Below, piece after piece: positions 34,022 through 46,545 of a stretch of DNA of 64,000 nucleotides. The DNA comes from Acanthococcus lagerstroemiae (lineage: Eukaryota > Arthropoda > Insecta > Hemiptera > Eriococcidae), in contig CM063106.1 of NCBI GenBank assembly GCA_031841125.1, forward strand, positions 36,824,001 to 36,888,000, given 5' to 3'. Numbering within the stretch: position 1 is the first letter of the stretch; every line of letters starts with the position of its first letter. The notes beneath the pieces are model-generated. The model did not search any database, was not told where the DNA came from, and saw only the letters and a list, made by a program, of their open reading frames with translations. Made by a program: the position numbers and the translations under genes.

Positions 34022-34778
34022 GTGAAGCTCCTTGGATCTCATTTGCGGATGAAAATCGGCATCATGCCCTTCTTATCTAAGAATGCTATCAGCATCACAT
34101 TCATGCCTAATTTTTAAGCACGAGCTTTTTGCGACAGGCCAGCACCCTTTGGTAACCACTGGGTACCCCGTACCTTCATCTTAGGGTCTGCTGCTTCTCG
34201 ACGATGAAGTTGATTCGCTTTCACTGCTTGAATACTTTCTCGCTTTTCGGGCGTGAGATTTCTATTTCTTGGTGTGTTTGGTCGTATTGGTACAACCATG
34301 TCTCGTCACATGTGATCATGTTATCAAAGCAGGTATCATCGTCCTCTAATTTTCGTTTTAATTCTGTGCAAATTCGCACACGATTTCCTTTATGTTCCTC
34401 AGTCAGTAACTGGGGAATTCACCTTGTGAACTTGTGAATAACAGAGAGCATTGGATAATAGGTGATGAGTGCTACCTACCTATTGAAGTCCAGGATACTA
34501 CCAAGGTGTCGTGAAGTTAATCATGCATCTTGTGTACAGATGACGCCAGTATTCACGATTTTGTCAGTCAACTTCTTGCGCGGCGCGCCTGGACCGCCCA
34601 TCAATACTGCCGTTTTTCTCCCTTTAGAAAAGGATGTATGCCATTGGTAAACTGTTGGTGTTGCTAGAGAAAGATCGCCATACGTTTCTTTCAGTATTTT
34701 GAACACCTGAAGCGCTGATTTTCCTCGTCTAATATAGTGCTGAATAACATACCTCTGCTCCTTTTTTATCTCCTCCAT
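34022..34778 (-). pseudogene. mariner-like transposase fragment
   Basis: Begins at ATG 34778 (MEEIKKEQRYVIQHYIRRG) with the mariner helix-turn-helix domain (LSLATPTVYQWHTSFSKGRK). Frameshifts follow. The first catalytic motif is visible near 34290 (ITCDETWLYQYDQTH). The segment MLIAFLDKKGMMPIF, which follows this motif in relatives, lies at about 34060-34110. It is cut at 34021 by the hAT end. The second and third Asp are absent. Confidence 0.8.
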
Positions 34779-34821
34779 TTTTCACAGGCGATTCTCTACA
34801 CAACGCACTCAAACAACAATT

Positions 34822-37061
34822 GAGTGCGCCCAAATGAAAAGGGCCTAAGTACAAAAATAGCGTTTCGAGGAAAACGCATTCAAAGATTTGAAACGATGCT
34901 TTGAGCTAAATAAAAATAGAGCGATGGTTGAATGTAGAATACAAGGTTTCAACACATCTTGGCTGTCGATTCCCGTTTAAAAATTTTCGTTCCTATGCTC
35001 TATCTACGAGATATTCTCGTTCAAAGTGGGCAATACTTAGGCCCTTTTTACTTTCGCAGGTTTTTCGTCTACTTTTGCATCTACGTTTTCCTATTTTTAC
35101 AGTCAAAAAATGTACAGAAGTATTTTTTATTATTAATCAAGTTGTACAGTAGGACTCTGAAACATATTCTCTATCATTTATCTACCTCTAGAGCGTTTTG
35201 TAGGGATTTTTGTGAATACCGCGGTACATACTGTAATAAATCTAGAACATCTTTTTTCTTAATCGCAGTAATCTTGCCAGGAATAGGACTAAGAGAAAAT
35301 TCGTCAGGAATTGCCGAACGCCGTTTTCTTATAGAATAAACATTGAATAGTGGAGAGTAAGCAGGTGATGCTAATACTGTATTATCGGGGCGATATTTTA
35401 ATTGACAATATGACATAAGTTTGAAGGGTTGTCTGTGTGCTGCTGCAGTTGGCCGCGCCAAATAACGATCACCAAGGTACTGACTCCAATCTTTAATAAG
35501 AGGAGCAGCGTGAAGTACTTCGAAGGGTTTTGTGCGACGTGCAGATTTGATGATTTGAATATATGCCCCCGGTGTGTAGATATTCTCCCGTCTTCTAGTT
35601 TGACGTCTGATGTAGGCGAAATTTCGGTCAGCAACACAGTACGAGTTGGCCTCTAACTAGATAAATGTGCTGAACTTCAACGTGCAATGTTTCGGATACC
35701 CATGCACAAAACTACATCATTATAGTATTATTATTCTGGCCTGGGGCTGAATCAGAATATAGCACTATGGATGTCGTTTCAGGGTGTATAAATGCTGATA
35801 GAGCATCATACACGAGGGAAACGACACTATTTGCTCCCTTTCTGGACTCGGTTTCCAAAAAGTGATACATTCTTGAACGCCCGTTATTGTGACAAGGGAC
35901 ATTGAATACAAACAACCAAAGTAGCCTCCTATAAAACTGATCGTTAACATTGAGTAACGAGACTGCAAAATTTTGACTATAATCAAATTTGAGGACAAGC
36001 TTTTCATACTTGTTTTTCACTGACGCAATTAGCTGCTTCTTCTCTGAATGATATCGCCTAACTTTAGCGCAGTGCAAGTCAAATGCTGATTTACATTGCA
36101 AGTCCGTTTTCTGCTTTAATATTATCTTGCTTTGCGTGAGAAAAATTACAGACATAAGTCTTCAGTTGATGTATACCGAATCCACAGCGACGAAAAAACT
36201 TTTTGTAGCTCCTAAGACCTATGTTTAGACGTTCGCCTTTTTTCATAAGATAATAACGGCCGAAGAGACTGAATAATTTCCGTACGGTCAGTGAGGTGTT
36301 TGTGAAATATTTCTTCTTCGATTTGGTATAGTGAGATTCACTGTATTGTAAGCAAATGCGCAGAGGCCAGTGCCCAGGTTTCATCAGGAATGCGGCGTGA
36401 ACATACATGACTTCCATAATTCTCACGAAAGTTGACAATACCGGCACATACTTTATCTTGAATAACACGGAGACGTTTAGGACTAACCTCGAAAAGAAAT
36501 AAAAAGAACTTACGACAGCACTCTATATGTAAAAGTCCATATTGCAAGTAATATTTCCATACGTTTTCCCGATTTTCTCCAACAGTATTCTTTTTTTTTC
36601 TGATTGGATCAGAACGTGTTATCATACTGGCGATATACGAATCTTGGCTTTCCTTGGATGTGTGCTGGAAACCTCCTTTGAGCTTTCGAAGGACCTCGGA
36701 GCTCAATTTTGTTCGGCATTTGCACCGACAGTCCGGATATTCCATATTGTAATAATTAAAAATAATAATTTCTTGGTTCAAAAAACCTCAAAGCATTTGT
36801 GATCGAAATTTTGAAAAATAGACCGACTGATAACTCGGCGTTATCACCAAAAGTTGCAGGCTGGGCAACGCAGTGAACCTTAGTATGGTCGAAGCAGTGA
36901 ACAATGCTTTTCCCTCTTTGCATTCAAGTTTCTCGACAACGGTGATAGATAGCGCTTCGCGGTTTGAATGGCCGTGTAGAGGACAGTTGCCCACATCAGA
37001 ATAGTCGAAATACGAAAAAGGGCCTAAGTGTCACTTAGGCCCTTTTCTTTTGCGCGCACTC
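34822..37061 (-). mobile_element. Sola-like DNA transposon A, 2.24 kb
   Basis: 29-bp inverted ends (34822-34850 and 37033-37061) start GAGTGCGC and finish GAAAAGGGCCTAAGT, with 27 of 29 matching. The flanking bases AATT / CATT may be an imperfect 4-bp target duplication. An internal CACTTAGGCCC copy next to the right end forms a palindrome with GGGCCTAAGTG (37019-37043). Another terminal-like ACTTAGGCCC lies near 35037. It carries a decayed transposase on the minus strand. It belongs with elements B (46.1-49.2 kb) and C (52.6 kb). Confidence 0.8.
35174..36745 (-). pseudogene. Transposase of element A, frameshifted
   Basis: From ATG 36745 (MEYPDCRCKCRTKLSSEVL) the family's Cys-rich start is seen, then CRKFFLFLFEVSPKRLRVIQ, ESHYTKSKKKYFTNTSLTV, KQKTDLQCKSAFDLHC and the hallmark VLYSDSAPGQNNN (35712-36155). 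Further frames at 35398-35637 and 35174-35461 end in TAIKKKDVLDLLQYVP, the family's Lys-Lys-Asp/Leu-Leu C-terminal box. The parts are spread over three frames with stops, so the gene is dead. D in SDSAPGQNNN aligns with D in the CDSCPAQNKN motif of element B and is a candidate catalytic Asp. Confidence 0.75.
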
Positions 37062-38429
37062 CATTACTTCGGAAGTAGACGCACAATGAATGTGAAATTT
37101 TTACACAATGTTTGTTTTGAACCTACCATTTGTTCACTATAGTCGTTCGCTTCATTCAGTGTTGCCAAGCGCGCAGAAAACAGTATTCTCAGTCTTTATT
37201 GAAAACCCTTCATAGTCTCTGCGCAGGCGCTCAGTGGTTCTTCCTTCCGTTCATTCAGTGATAACAATAATCGAATAATCTGAATCAAAATTGATCCTGA
37301 ACATCTTTCTCAAATAACTAAAGAAATCATGAAATCACACACACATTAGACGTCAGAAGAAAAGCCCGGAGCGTCAAAAGAATGAGGAACGGCTATTTTT
37401 TTGTCCCACGTGAGCATCTCTGCTAAAAATAGTGATAAAACAATGGATTGAAATTTGAAAATTTGAAATTCCGATCTGGCACGAAAAAGATTGTGGATTG
37501 ATCATTCCATCTTCCTAATAAAAAGATCGATATTTTCCCTGATTGATCCAGATCGATTTTTTTGATCAAAATAAGATCGACATCACTACTGTGCCATGTG
37601 CACAAAATTTCTCAATAAGTCGAGTGATCAAACTACGGTTAGGAGGACTCCTGTTTGGAAATTCACTTTGAAATAATCGCCGATTGATTATGTATAAAAT
37701 ACTGTTTGACAATAAAGATACGCTCTTTTATAGTGGAAATCATTTTTAAAGGACACGTTTTTTGTACACAATCGAATACAACGTGAGAGGAAGTGAGTGA
37801 TCGTCACAAAACATTATATGTAAGTGAAGTGCTTGTTTCTCTTGCGATTACCTTTTCTCGCATCTCTTTATCACTTCTCGTTCCACCTCTGCATTTTTTT
37901 TTCGAAGTGCGTTTTAATTATTGGATCAGTTCAGTTTTTTCTTCGATCAATGGATAACAATACCAAAAATATAGGAACACTGCTTTTGCACTTCTTCCAT
38001 TCTAAGCGTGTAAGCAAAGCTTTAGTAACCACTGAATGTAAATTCTAGGCCCTAGCAATAGATTTGCATAGGAGTGCCAATTACGGTTCAGAAAATAAGA
38101 ATGAAGGGTGGGGGAGAAAATTTTATCACTCAAAAAGGATAGGTCATTCCATTGAGGATTCTCCTTTGGTTGATCACGTTCAGTGCCTGCGAAAATACTG
38201 TTTGGTAACCTGGTACAGGCTGGCGATGATGAAATTGCATAAGCGGTTCGCCGTAAATACACCAGGTTATTCCATTTGGGCAACACCACTTCTTCAACAG
38301 GGTGCATAATGCTCGAAAATCAACGCGGCGACGTTGCAAGTGGTCTGTAGCGCTTATCAGCGTACGGGGTACTCTTTTTCTAATTTGCTCTCCACCCGAG
38401 TCCTGAGTGGAATTTCTAAAATTACTTAC
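37062..38429. other. Mostly unrecognised sequence
   Basis: AT-rich flank followed at 38002-38400 by DNA of more even composition with long overlapping frames on both strands. The minus-strand frame ending at 38130 (DHLQRRRVDFRALCTLLKKW) is the most coding-like, and might be an exon downstream of the donor at 38429. No domain identified. Confidence 0.35.
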
Positions 38430-38491
38430 ATATTCTGAGGACCGCTAGCTCCAGCAGGACTATTGTCATCTTTGCTGGACGATGGCGCCAT
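38430..38491 (-). CDS. Candidate first exon of an unknown gene
   Basis: ATG at 38491 opens MAPSSSKDDNSPAGASGPQN. It runs directly into a consensus donor, AATAT/GTAAGT, at 38429. The short Ser/Pro/Asp-rich leader is typical of first exons. A following exon was not placed with confidence. It could belong to the coding-like frame at 38130-38400 or lie outside any gene. Confidence 0.3.
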
Positions 38492-39087
38492 ATTACACAG
38501 CCAGACAAGAACGAAACAAAAAATGCGAAATGCGACAATGGAGCTGTTACAATTTAAATAAAACACGAGAACACGTGACAAAATAATACAAATTCACAAC
38601 ACAAAAAATGACTAATGACAAGCATGAGACCAAAGACGCCACTACCGCACTACGTACTGCATAAATGGTAGAAACGTGAAACGATTTTTTCGTTGATTAC
38701 GATCTATCTTTCCGCTCCTTCTTGTTCAAGATTGGAAGGTGGTGACGTAAATTTGTAAACCTGAAGAGGATTCTGGATCGTTTAAACCTAGGGGGAGTTA
38801 CGTCAATACTAAAGAGAAAAGGCTCTGACTAAAATTAGATTCAATACAGAACACGTTAACTAGAAGAAATCGAAATTTTGAGTATAACTTAAATTTATTA
38901 AATATAAAAAATTGACGTTTTTTAAAATAAAAAGTACAAAGTGGTAAAATTAATAATTTTCTTCTCTATACGGTCGGCTCGGCTTCGGGATCCTAATTTC
39001 GATGAAGTATTGGATTCGGACCTAACGACAAACATAAAACAAACGTTTGTCGTCAGTCTAAGAAATAACGAAAAGGAGAAAAGGATA
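38492..39087. other. No recognised gene
   Basis: Noncoding AT-rich sequence without termini or domains that I can name. Confidence 0.4.
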
Positions 39088-39205
39088 CGGCCCCATTGGG
39101 CGAACGTTCGAGTTTTTCGAACGGAATTCTAGCTTGAATTCTACAGGCCCCAAAGGGCGAATGTTCGAGGAAATCGAACGGAATTCCACGAGGAATTCAA
39201 ATTAT
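39088..39205. repeat. Two copies of an EcoRI-rich palindromic repeat
   Basis: CGGCCCCATTGGGCGAACGT recurs in altered form (GGCCCCAAAGGGCGAATGTT) about 60 bp on. Each is followed by TTCGA...TCGAACGGAATTC and then an inverted GAATTC stretch. Short nested palindromes. Confidence 0.7.
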
Positions 39206-40489
39206 TACGATCGACACGAATTTGCATCGATAATTTCAACTCAAATTTTGTTGACTGGTGATGATGACTTTGGCAAAACTTGTCCGAACCGAATTACGAA
39301 AATTACGTAAATACGAGAACTACACGTTCTAGATTTCTTAGATGTCAATACATTTACTGTCTACTGACAATACTACTGACCTGTATATCCATAACTTCCA
39401 CCTCCTTGTCGGTCATATTCTCCAAATTTCGGCACAGAATTCGCGTACTATTTCTTATGTAACTCAAAAAAGCAACTGACCGGAGAGGCTCGATGAAAGC
39501 TTAAACGAAGACGTTACTTTCCCTTGCTAAGCACAGCCAATTATTTATTTATTTATTTTTCCACCCTCAAATCTATACCAGCCAAATATTTTCACCATCA
39601 CCGTCAACCTGACGTATTCTTCAACGAAGTGAAGGAAACGTGAACGGAGTTGAAGTCGAAAATTTGAGAAATTTTCGACAGGTGGAGGGGGTGGACATGC
39701 TACGACAATGCAATCGAAACGTTCGTTATAGTTCAAAATCACGGTTCGCTGTTCTCCGCAAACGTGTACAGAAAATACTAGTACGTTTTATACCTGGAAT
39801 TAGTGAAACGTTTTATACCATCAATTTGTCGGTTCGGTGTAAATTGTACGCAGGTGAGTTGTACTCAGGAAATTGTATGTAGGAAAATGGTACGCAGGAA
39901 AATTCTTCGCAGAGAAATTTGTACATATAGGTTGTACGTACGAAAATTGTTTGAAAAAAAAAAACAACAAAAAACGCAGATGCATCTACAATATATCCCA
40001 TTATATCACTTTCATTCGTGGAATTAATGTTCTTGTAATCATTTCCATTAATTATTAAGGGATTTTTAAGATTGATAATTGGGTTATTCAGTCTTGATAA
40101 GTAAATAAAAAAGTTTTTTCCTTCACCGAAAAAATTATCAGGTAGGGAGTAATATTTAAAAAAAGGACTCAATCCCCGTAACTCCGGGAATCGAGGGATA
40201 AGATTATTTTACAGTAATGTGTCCATTCCACTGTTTGTCACCTAGTCCCGTTTCAATCTTTTTTATTACTGCATTGCCTAGTAGACAGTCCCGTGTTATC
40301 GAGCAAAAAACCCTTGCATTTTATGTGGCAGTGACACTATGTGTTGTGATTTAATCCCATTTGCATGTTTCATATTACTGGCGTGTAATGTATTCATTAC
40401 ATTCCTTTGGAGCACGTAGTGCTGCTTTGATACAGTTAGCATTGAAATTACACGTAGCACACATTCTAGCAGTGTAGGAGAGCTAAAAA
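39206..40489. other. No gene; short degenerate repeats near 39840-39950
   Basis: A run of GTACGCAGG / GTACTCAGGAAA / GTATGTAGGAAA motifs about 17-20 bp apart lies at 39840-39950. The rest shows no structure or coding frame of note. Confidence 0.45.
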
Positions 40490-40715
40490 TTTCTATTAAT
40501 GTAGCCATTACCTTATAAAAATGATTCAGTGCTGTTCTCTTTAATGTAGCCATTACCTTACAGAAAGTGATTGAGTGCTGTTCTCTTCAATGTAGACATT
40601 ACCTCACAAAAATAATTCAGTCCTGTTCTTTTTAATGTAGTCATTACCTTACAGAAAGTGATTCAGTGCCGTTCACCTTAATGTAGCTATTACCTTACAA
40701 AAATTGATTTAATCC
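40490..40715. repeat. 45/46-bp minisatellite, five copies
   Basis: The phrase TTAATGTAGCCATTACCTTA recurs with GTAG at 40501, 40546, 40592, 40637 and 40683, a period alternating between 45 and 46 bp. CAGTGCTGTTCTCTT lies between copies. Confidence 0.93.
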
Positions 40716-40948
40716 TATTCTCTCATTTTCCAACTACCACCTCTAAAAATTACATTATTCTAAATCAGTAACCTGTACCTTAAATGCGCTATAACCAATA
40801 TATTACACTGTCCAATCGTACATTTGAAGAACTAGACTTGAAATTTCAAGAATTACAAAAAATTTATTACAGAAATATTATTACAAGAAAAATGATTAAT
40901 CGACACCTTAAGCAGAGGTACAAAACTGAAACAAAAAAAAGTATTTCA

Positions 40949-41357
40949 CATTTTGTAACAGAGTAACGAATAACAGGGCCGCGTTCACTTTAGTATGAAA
41001 TTGAGATTTCTCAATTTCAAAATTATATCAAAATGCATTCTGTTTAATTTCGTTCATTTCAATATATTCTGCTGTAATTGGCTCAATGAGCTGTTCTGGA
41101 GGGGCTTAATAAATAAATAAATTCTTCAATTATGATTAAAAAATTACTATAGCTGTGAAAGTAGGGTAATTGAGATTTAAAATTAAGAAAATTTGTATTT
41201 ACCATGATTAGAAATTTAAATTGACCCAACAGAATCTTTCAGGAACGAAAAATCTGATTGGTTAAAAGTTTTGTTTATACCTAATTTGAAATTGAGAAAT
41301 CCCAATTTCATCCCAAAGTGAACGCAGCTCTGTTATTCGTTACTCTGTTACAAAATG
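40949..41357. mobile_element. 409-bp MITE with 77-bp inverted ends
   Basis: CATTTTGTAACAGAGTAACG (40949) is mirrored at 41357. About 70 of 77 bp match, including GCGTTCACTTT and TCTCAATTTCAAA. The core is noncoding. The true ends may be the CAGGGCCGCGTTCAC motif slightly inside, with the outer arms a palindromic target. The family is not identified. Confidence 0.8.
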
Positions 41358-41605
41358 TTTTTTTTTTTGTTTTTTTTTTTACCCATTTGTAACATTAACA
41401 TTGGAAACGAAAACAAAGACGGAAACAAAAACGCGAAAATGATAAAACTGAAAAAGCGATAAACGAAAACAATATAGGTATTCAATCGTTTTCTCACCTT
41501 TGACCATAATACATTTTTGCCTAAGCTGCAGGCAAAATAATTCCATAAAAGCAATGTAAATCATTAATGATACGATCTACTAAAATACTAACATTTTAAA
41601 GTATT
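41358..41605. other. No recognised gene
   Basis: T-rich run just right of the MITE followed by noncoding DNA. Confidence 0.4.
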
Positions 41606-41812
41606 TTGAAAAAAAAATGTTGTATGCAATACATACTCCTTCGTCAACCTCCACCAACATGCAACACCTGCTTTACTCCCTTAACTACGCAATATATCGC
41701 CCAACACTACAAATCATACCACCGCAATCACCTCATTCAGTACCTACTCATTGACTACATACCCCACCTCATCACCTTCATAACTCACAACAACCTCCCA
41801 CACCTCATTTAA
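41606..41812 (+). pseudogene. Possible LINE 3'-terminal coding remnant
   Basis: The frame contains PTCNTCFTPLTTQYIAQHYK and HLITFITHNNLPHLI before a stop. Many jockey-like LINE proteins end in a Cys-x-x-Cys motif plus HILVEC-like segment and a hydrophobic FL...LI terminus, which this resembles in degenerate form. No poly(A) follows and no upstream part is visible. Confidence 0.25.
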
Positions 41813-41919
41813 ATGTATCAATTAATGTATTAATTATAAACTAATTTTAAGATGTAAGTAGTTGTATGTACCGAGATCATAGCCGATAAGCGATAAGTGT
41901 CTCGCTAAAAAAAATTCAA

Positions 41920-42260
41920 TTTCTGAAATACTTACTTAGCTTTAAAATAACAGAATTCGACAATTTTGAAATTTTGAACATTTTTGATTTGTTTTTTCCG
42001 GAACTATTCAACCAATTAAAAATCGCATACTACATTTCGATCAGGAGATCTACTGAATAACAATTTGATAAAATTTGAAATACAAACACTTTAAAGCATT
42101 TTGAAAGAAAAAAAAAAAAGGTCGTTTGAAATTTTGAATTAATGAAATACCTACTTAATTTTAAAATGATTGAAATACAAAATTTTGAAATTGTGAACAT
42201 TCTTGATTTGCGTTTTTACCAAAAATATTCAACGAATCGGACTTTAAAAGATCAGAACGG
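41920..42260. repeat. Degenerate direct repeat, about 215 bp apart
   Basis: TGAAATACTTACTTAGCTTT (about 41924) and TGAAATACCTACTTAATTTT (about 42142) start two diverged copies of a roughly 110-bp sequence that continues AATTTTGAAATT(T/G)TGAACATT. Confidence 0.6.
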
Positions 42261-42348
42261 AGAAACATTGATATATTATTCTTTATCGCCATCGAAAGGA
42301 AAAATAGATGCAAAACAAAAATGCATTAAATCACATTCATAGAGCAAT

Positions 42349-43290
42349 TTATTTTCGTTCGAACGGTTGCGATGAAATACGCTTTGGTAAAACACAGTAG
42401 TTTTGATAATGGGAGTTGAAAAATACAAATTTGTCGATATTTTCAACAATGACAAGAACTCCGTGAATGCGATGAAATAACAAAAATTTTATAACATAAA
42501 AATATGGATCTACATTATCATCACGGTACTCAAATAAAATATCATCAACTCCATTTTTTTTCCCAAAGCGAGCTGTCCATTTCGGACTTGATAAGAATTT
42601 CGCGTCAGTACACTGAGTGGGGGCGTTGGGAAAATCTTCAAAACGGAAAGGTAAATGATCAGACGAAATTTCTGAAATAGGATCATAAGTAAACTTTGCA
42701 GGAGGTTGACTTCTCGACATGAAACGATTATTTAATTGAAGTTGTGTTTTGATGGCAATTGTGTGACACACGTTTGCCCTACAAATTGCGCTTCGAGATA
42801 TTTTTTTACTTTCGCGATGCCGACTCTCATACCTCATTGACGACAAATGCCATAGCGGTCCCATCAAATGCGCTACACGCCAATAATGCGTCAAATGATG
42901 ATGTTTTGGTTTTAGGCAGCATGGAAAAATCGCATTTAAAATTTCGAGGTATTCTAATATTACAACTTTCATCAATTTATGCGTATTTGCATCGTAAACG
43001 TTTAACATAATAACATCTAAAGCTTTCTTAAAGGTTAAAAATACATTCCAACAAGCGTCTTCTTTAGGAACTAAATCACCGATCGGAAAAGGAAAATTTT
43101 TAACAAATGTCATCATTTCAGCCGCTGACATCTTTAATTTTTTTTTCAAATGATGGATTTGTATTTCAGTGGGACGATTCTCCCAATTTTGGTAAGAAAA
43201 AGCTAAGATTCGTTCGTTAAGTTGCTGTAAAGTGAAAAATTTACTTTCGTACACGTAAGAATTTAAAATACGTGCTAGATCATATTGCGC
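42349..43290 (-). pseudogene. CACTA/KDZ-like transposon protein, C-terminal part
   Basis: The frame is open to 43512, but recognisable protein begins near 43290 (TAQYDLARILNSYVYES). The segments KMSAAEMMTFVKNFPFPIG, CCLKPKHHHLTHY and MGPLWHLSSMRYESRHRES match the C-terminal region found after the DDE domain in proteins of CACTA and Kyakuja/Dileera/Zisupton-type elements (Met-Arg-Phe/Tyr-Glu-x-x-His box). The continuation VCHTIAIKTQLQLNNRF also fits. The catalytic domain is absent. Upstream, the frame crosses GC-rich noncoding DNA (43312-43365), so the present N-terminus is not genuine. A 3'-terminal fragment of a transposon gene. Confidence 0.6.
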
Positions 43291-46200
43291 AGTACCAGCA
43301 CCGGATTTACCCTTCGAGCCGCCATAGGCGGACAGATAACCGCCGCCCCCGACTAAATTTTTTTTTGGATGGTCGTAGCAAATAGCCTCATACTGTACCT
43401 GGTACCTGGGTACCTCCATCATACGACTATACCAGTAATGAAATAAATATATAATTATTAGGCCTACTGTATTTCCGTATATGTATATCAATTTATTAAA
43501 AACAAAGAACACTATGTTACATTTTAAAAACGATATATAGTGGGTACCTACCTAACTTAATTCTAAAAGAATTCTCGACGTGCTTTTAATTCTGAAAAAT
43601 TATCAATAAGTTCATCAAAATTAAGACCAAGGAATAATTCGGATTCAATGGACAAAATCATAAGATCATTTAGTCGATCTTCCGTCATTGTGTTCCGTAA
43701 ATAATTTTTAATACGTTTAAGACAGGAAAAGGAGTGTTCCGCGGTGCAGTTAGAGACAGCAGTATAATTAAATAGGTAATCTACGAATATATGCGATGTC
43801 TACATTAGGAAAAACTAATTCTAATTCATTTTCGCGAATGTGTTGCAGTAATTCAGCTGGCAAATGTTTTTCTAGGCCCTTTCCTTTACAATAATGTTAA
43901 AAGTGAACCATTTCATCTGCAAATGATGCTTCCAAATCATTTTGATGGTGACTTCCATCTTTGAAAGAATTTCAAAGAACCTCAGCCGCTGCCCTCAAGT
44001 CGTTTTCATCCATTTCTCCAAATTCTAAAAGGACTCGAAATTTCTGATAAATCCCATCATATTCTGCATATCTTGTTTCTAGCTCTGTTTTCATGGCATC
44101 TAAAATGGGAATAAATGTGTTTATTCGGAAAGTATCTCTTCCTGAAAATTTAGTATCTCCTCCAGCACTTTCATCAGCTCGATGCTTTCTATATTTCTTT
44201 CTTTTTACATCGACTTTATAATTTTTATTAGTCGAAATTTTTTTTGCATTCTTCTCATAGAGATCGAAATTTTTACGTGTTTCTTCAACAAGCAGGATAA
44301 GCGATTTGTATAGGTCACGAACGTCTCCAATAGTTGTTCTTACAGCTTGTAATTTTATCGAAACAGCTTTAAATCGTTGAAGGAGGAATAACCAAACTGT
44401 TAACATTATCGCTGTTTCTAACTCATCCAGTTTTAGTCGGACTCCCTTAGCTGTGCTTCTAGTAGCCGGTTTTTCTTGAAGATTTTCTTCAATTACTTTT
44501 ACAGCCTTATATATTTCTTGTTAGAATTCAGTCAGGATATTCACAGCATTGGCTCGAGCTGACCATCTAGTTGTTGATAGTGATTTCAAGGTTATTGACT
44601 TCGATGTCGCAAAAGTTTGTAAAATTTTCCACCGCGCTGTTGACTCAGAGAAGAAGTTATAGAAACTTTGAACGAAATTAAAAAAATTAGCAGCTTTCAA
44701 ACAACTTTCTGCAGCGTTTGAACCTACTAAATTTAATCCATGGGCAGAACAAGGTGTATAATACGCAAGAATATTATCTTTCCTGATCCTAGCTTGAAGT
44801 CCATTATAAATTCCTCTCATGTTTGCAGCATTGTCGTACAATTGACCTCTTATATCAAGAATATCAATATCAAGTAAGGCTAAAGTTTCTACAACAACCT
44901 CATACATATCTTGACCTTTATGCCCTGGATTATCAAGTAATTTTATAAACCGTTCAGTCGCAATCCCATTGGTCCCAACATATCTTATAATGAGTGAAAG
45001 TTGGTCAATATGTGAAATGTCGGGGTCGAATCCACTATTATAGAATAGTATTTTGCGTCCTTAACTTCTTGAACGATTTTTGCAATAAGTTTTTGCGCCA
45101 TCAATCCAATAAATTCTTCGTAAATAGTTTTTGATGAGTAACTTGTTGAACCACTTCCTTTATTGCCATTTTTTAAAATATGTTCGTCCATAAAGGGATC
45201 AAATTCCGCAAGAAACTCGATTAACATCAGGAAGTTGCCATTACAAGTAGAACCAATCTTTTCTTCATGTCCCCGAAGTGCCAGTCCACGTGAAGTTAAA
45301 CTTTTAATGGCAGCAACAACTCTCTTCAACACTTTCCTCCAATAACAAATTTCCTCCTCAAGTTGTAAAGTCAAATTAGTGTCAATTTTCCCAAGAACAT
45401 TGCCCCTCTCTTTCAAGTTCAAAACACATTCCTTTTGGTCACGTCCTTTTTCATGGCCTTCAATCCGACGAACAGCGTTTTTCCAGTCATTGAATCCCTC
45501 TTGATTAGAAAAAGAAGACTGACCATAACCTCCAAAAAGCAAACACGGGGCACAAAAAACTGTTCCTCTACTTTCTGAATAAATGAGCCATGGTCGATTC
45601 ATTACTTCGCCATTCTGCATTTTTCTTTTAAATAAAGAAAGCGATAGGTACCGAACAGGTGTATGTTCGTCACCATGATATTCTCGCCGAGAACGCGTGA
45701 AATCGGCATTCTTATTCTGTTCACCACCATGGCGTGCAATGTACTCACGATAAAAATTATTTATAATCCATTTAGCAGGATCACTATCGAAAACATTTTC
45801 TATAGAAGGTTGAGATGGTAGAACATTGGATGCAGGGTCAGCAATCACATTTTCCTTCAACGGTTCATTAACCTTATTTCCGAATTGATGGTCATTGTCT
45901 TTCAAGCTCGAGCCTATATGAATAGAACGATAGATCATTAGGTTTAATTATTCTATTGATTATTTGGCCTATTAGGTCATACCTGACAAACTGTAAGAGA
46001 GCTAATAGGTTTGAGAGAAAGTTACTTACTTCCTATTTCTGGAACTGGAGGTGGAGATAAAATGAAGAGTGGTATTCCAAACTGCCCTAAGTCAAAAAAA
46101 GTGAATTTCAGAAAAACGCAAAAAACATTCTCAGCGGATTTAGTGGTGATATAGAAATGTGGAAGTTGGCTGAACTGGTAGCATAACTCATACCTGAAAA

Positions 46201-46545
46201 CATTTTTGTACAAAATATGAGTGAAACCCTGCTATAGCGGTCTCACGGCTGCTAAGAAAACTAAAAACAGGTGACTTAGGGCAGTTTGGCATAACCAACC
46301 TGGAAGTTCCATGATATTCGGCTGGATTAATGACGAAAAATTGTACACATTGTTTGGTAATCAAGTATAGAGGATGTCAAATCAAATTAGCATCATCGCG
46401 AAGTAATAACGAAACGATATTAGACAATAGAATGAATGGTATAATACGGATTCAATAATATCCCATAACATTGCAATAATACAAAACTTGTAACCATAAA
46501 CATCCATTACAAGCTGCTGATCCAACCTACTAGTACTTCATTTTT

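Noticed and set aside
37150..37200. CAGTGTTGCCA at 32.7 and 37.16 kb as a transposon pair
   Set aside because: Both are in the same orientation, and there are no matching inverted ends or target duplications.
43312..43365. GC-rich GCCGCC...GGCGG stretch as a hAT terminus for the transposase at 43.6 kb
   Set aside because: It lacks the CAG start and a partner beyond 49.4 kb, and no 8-bp duplication is seen.
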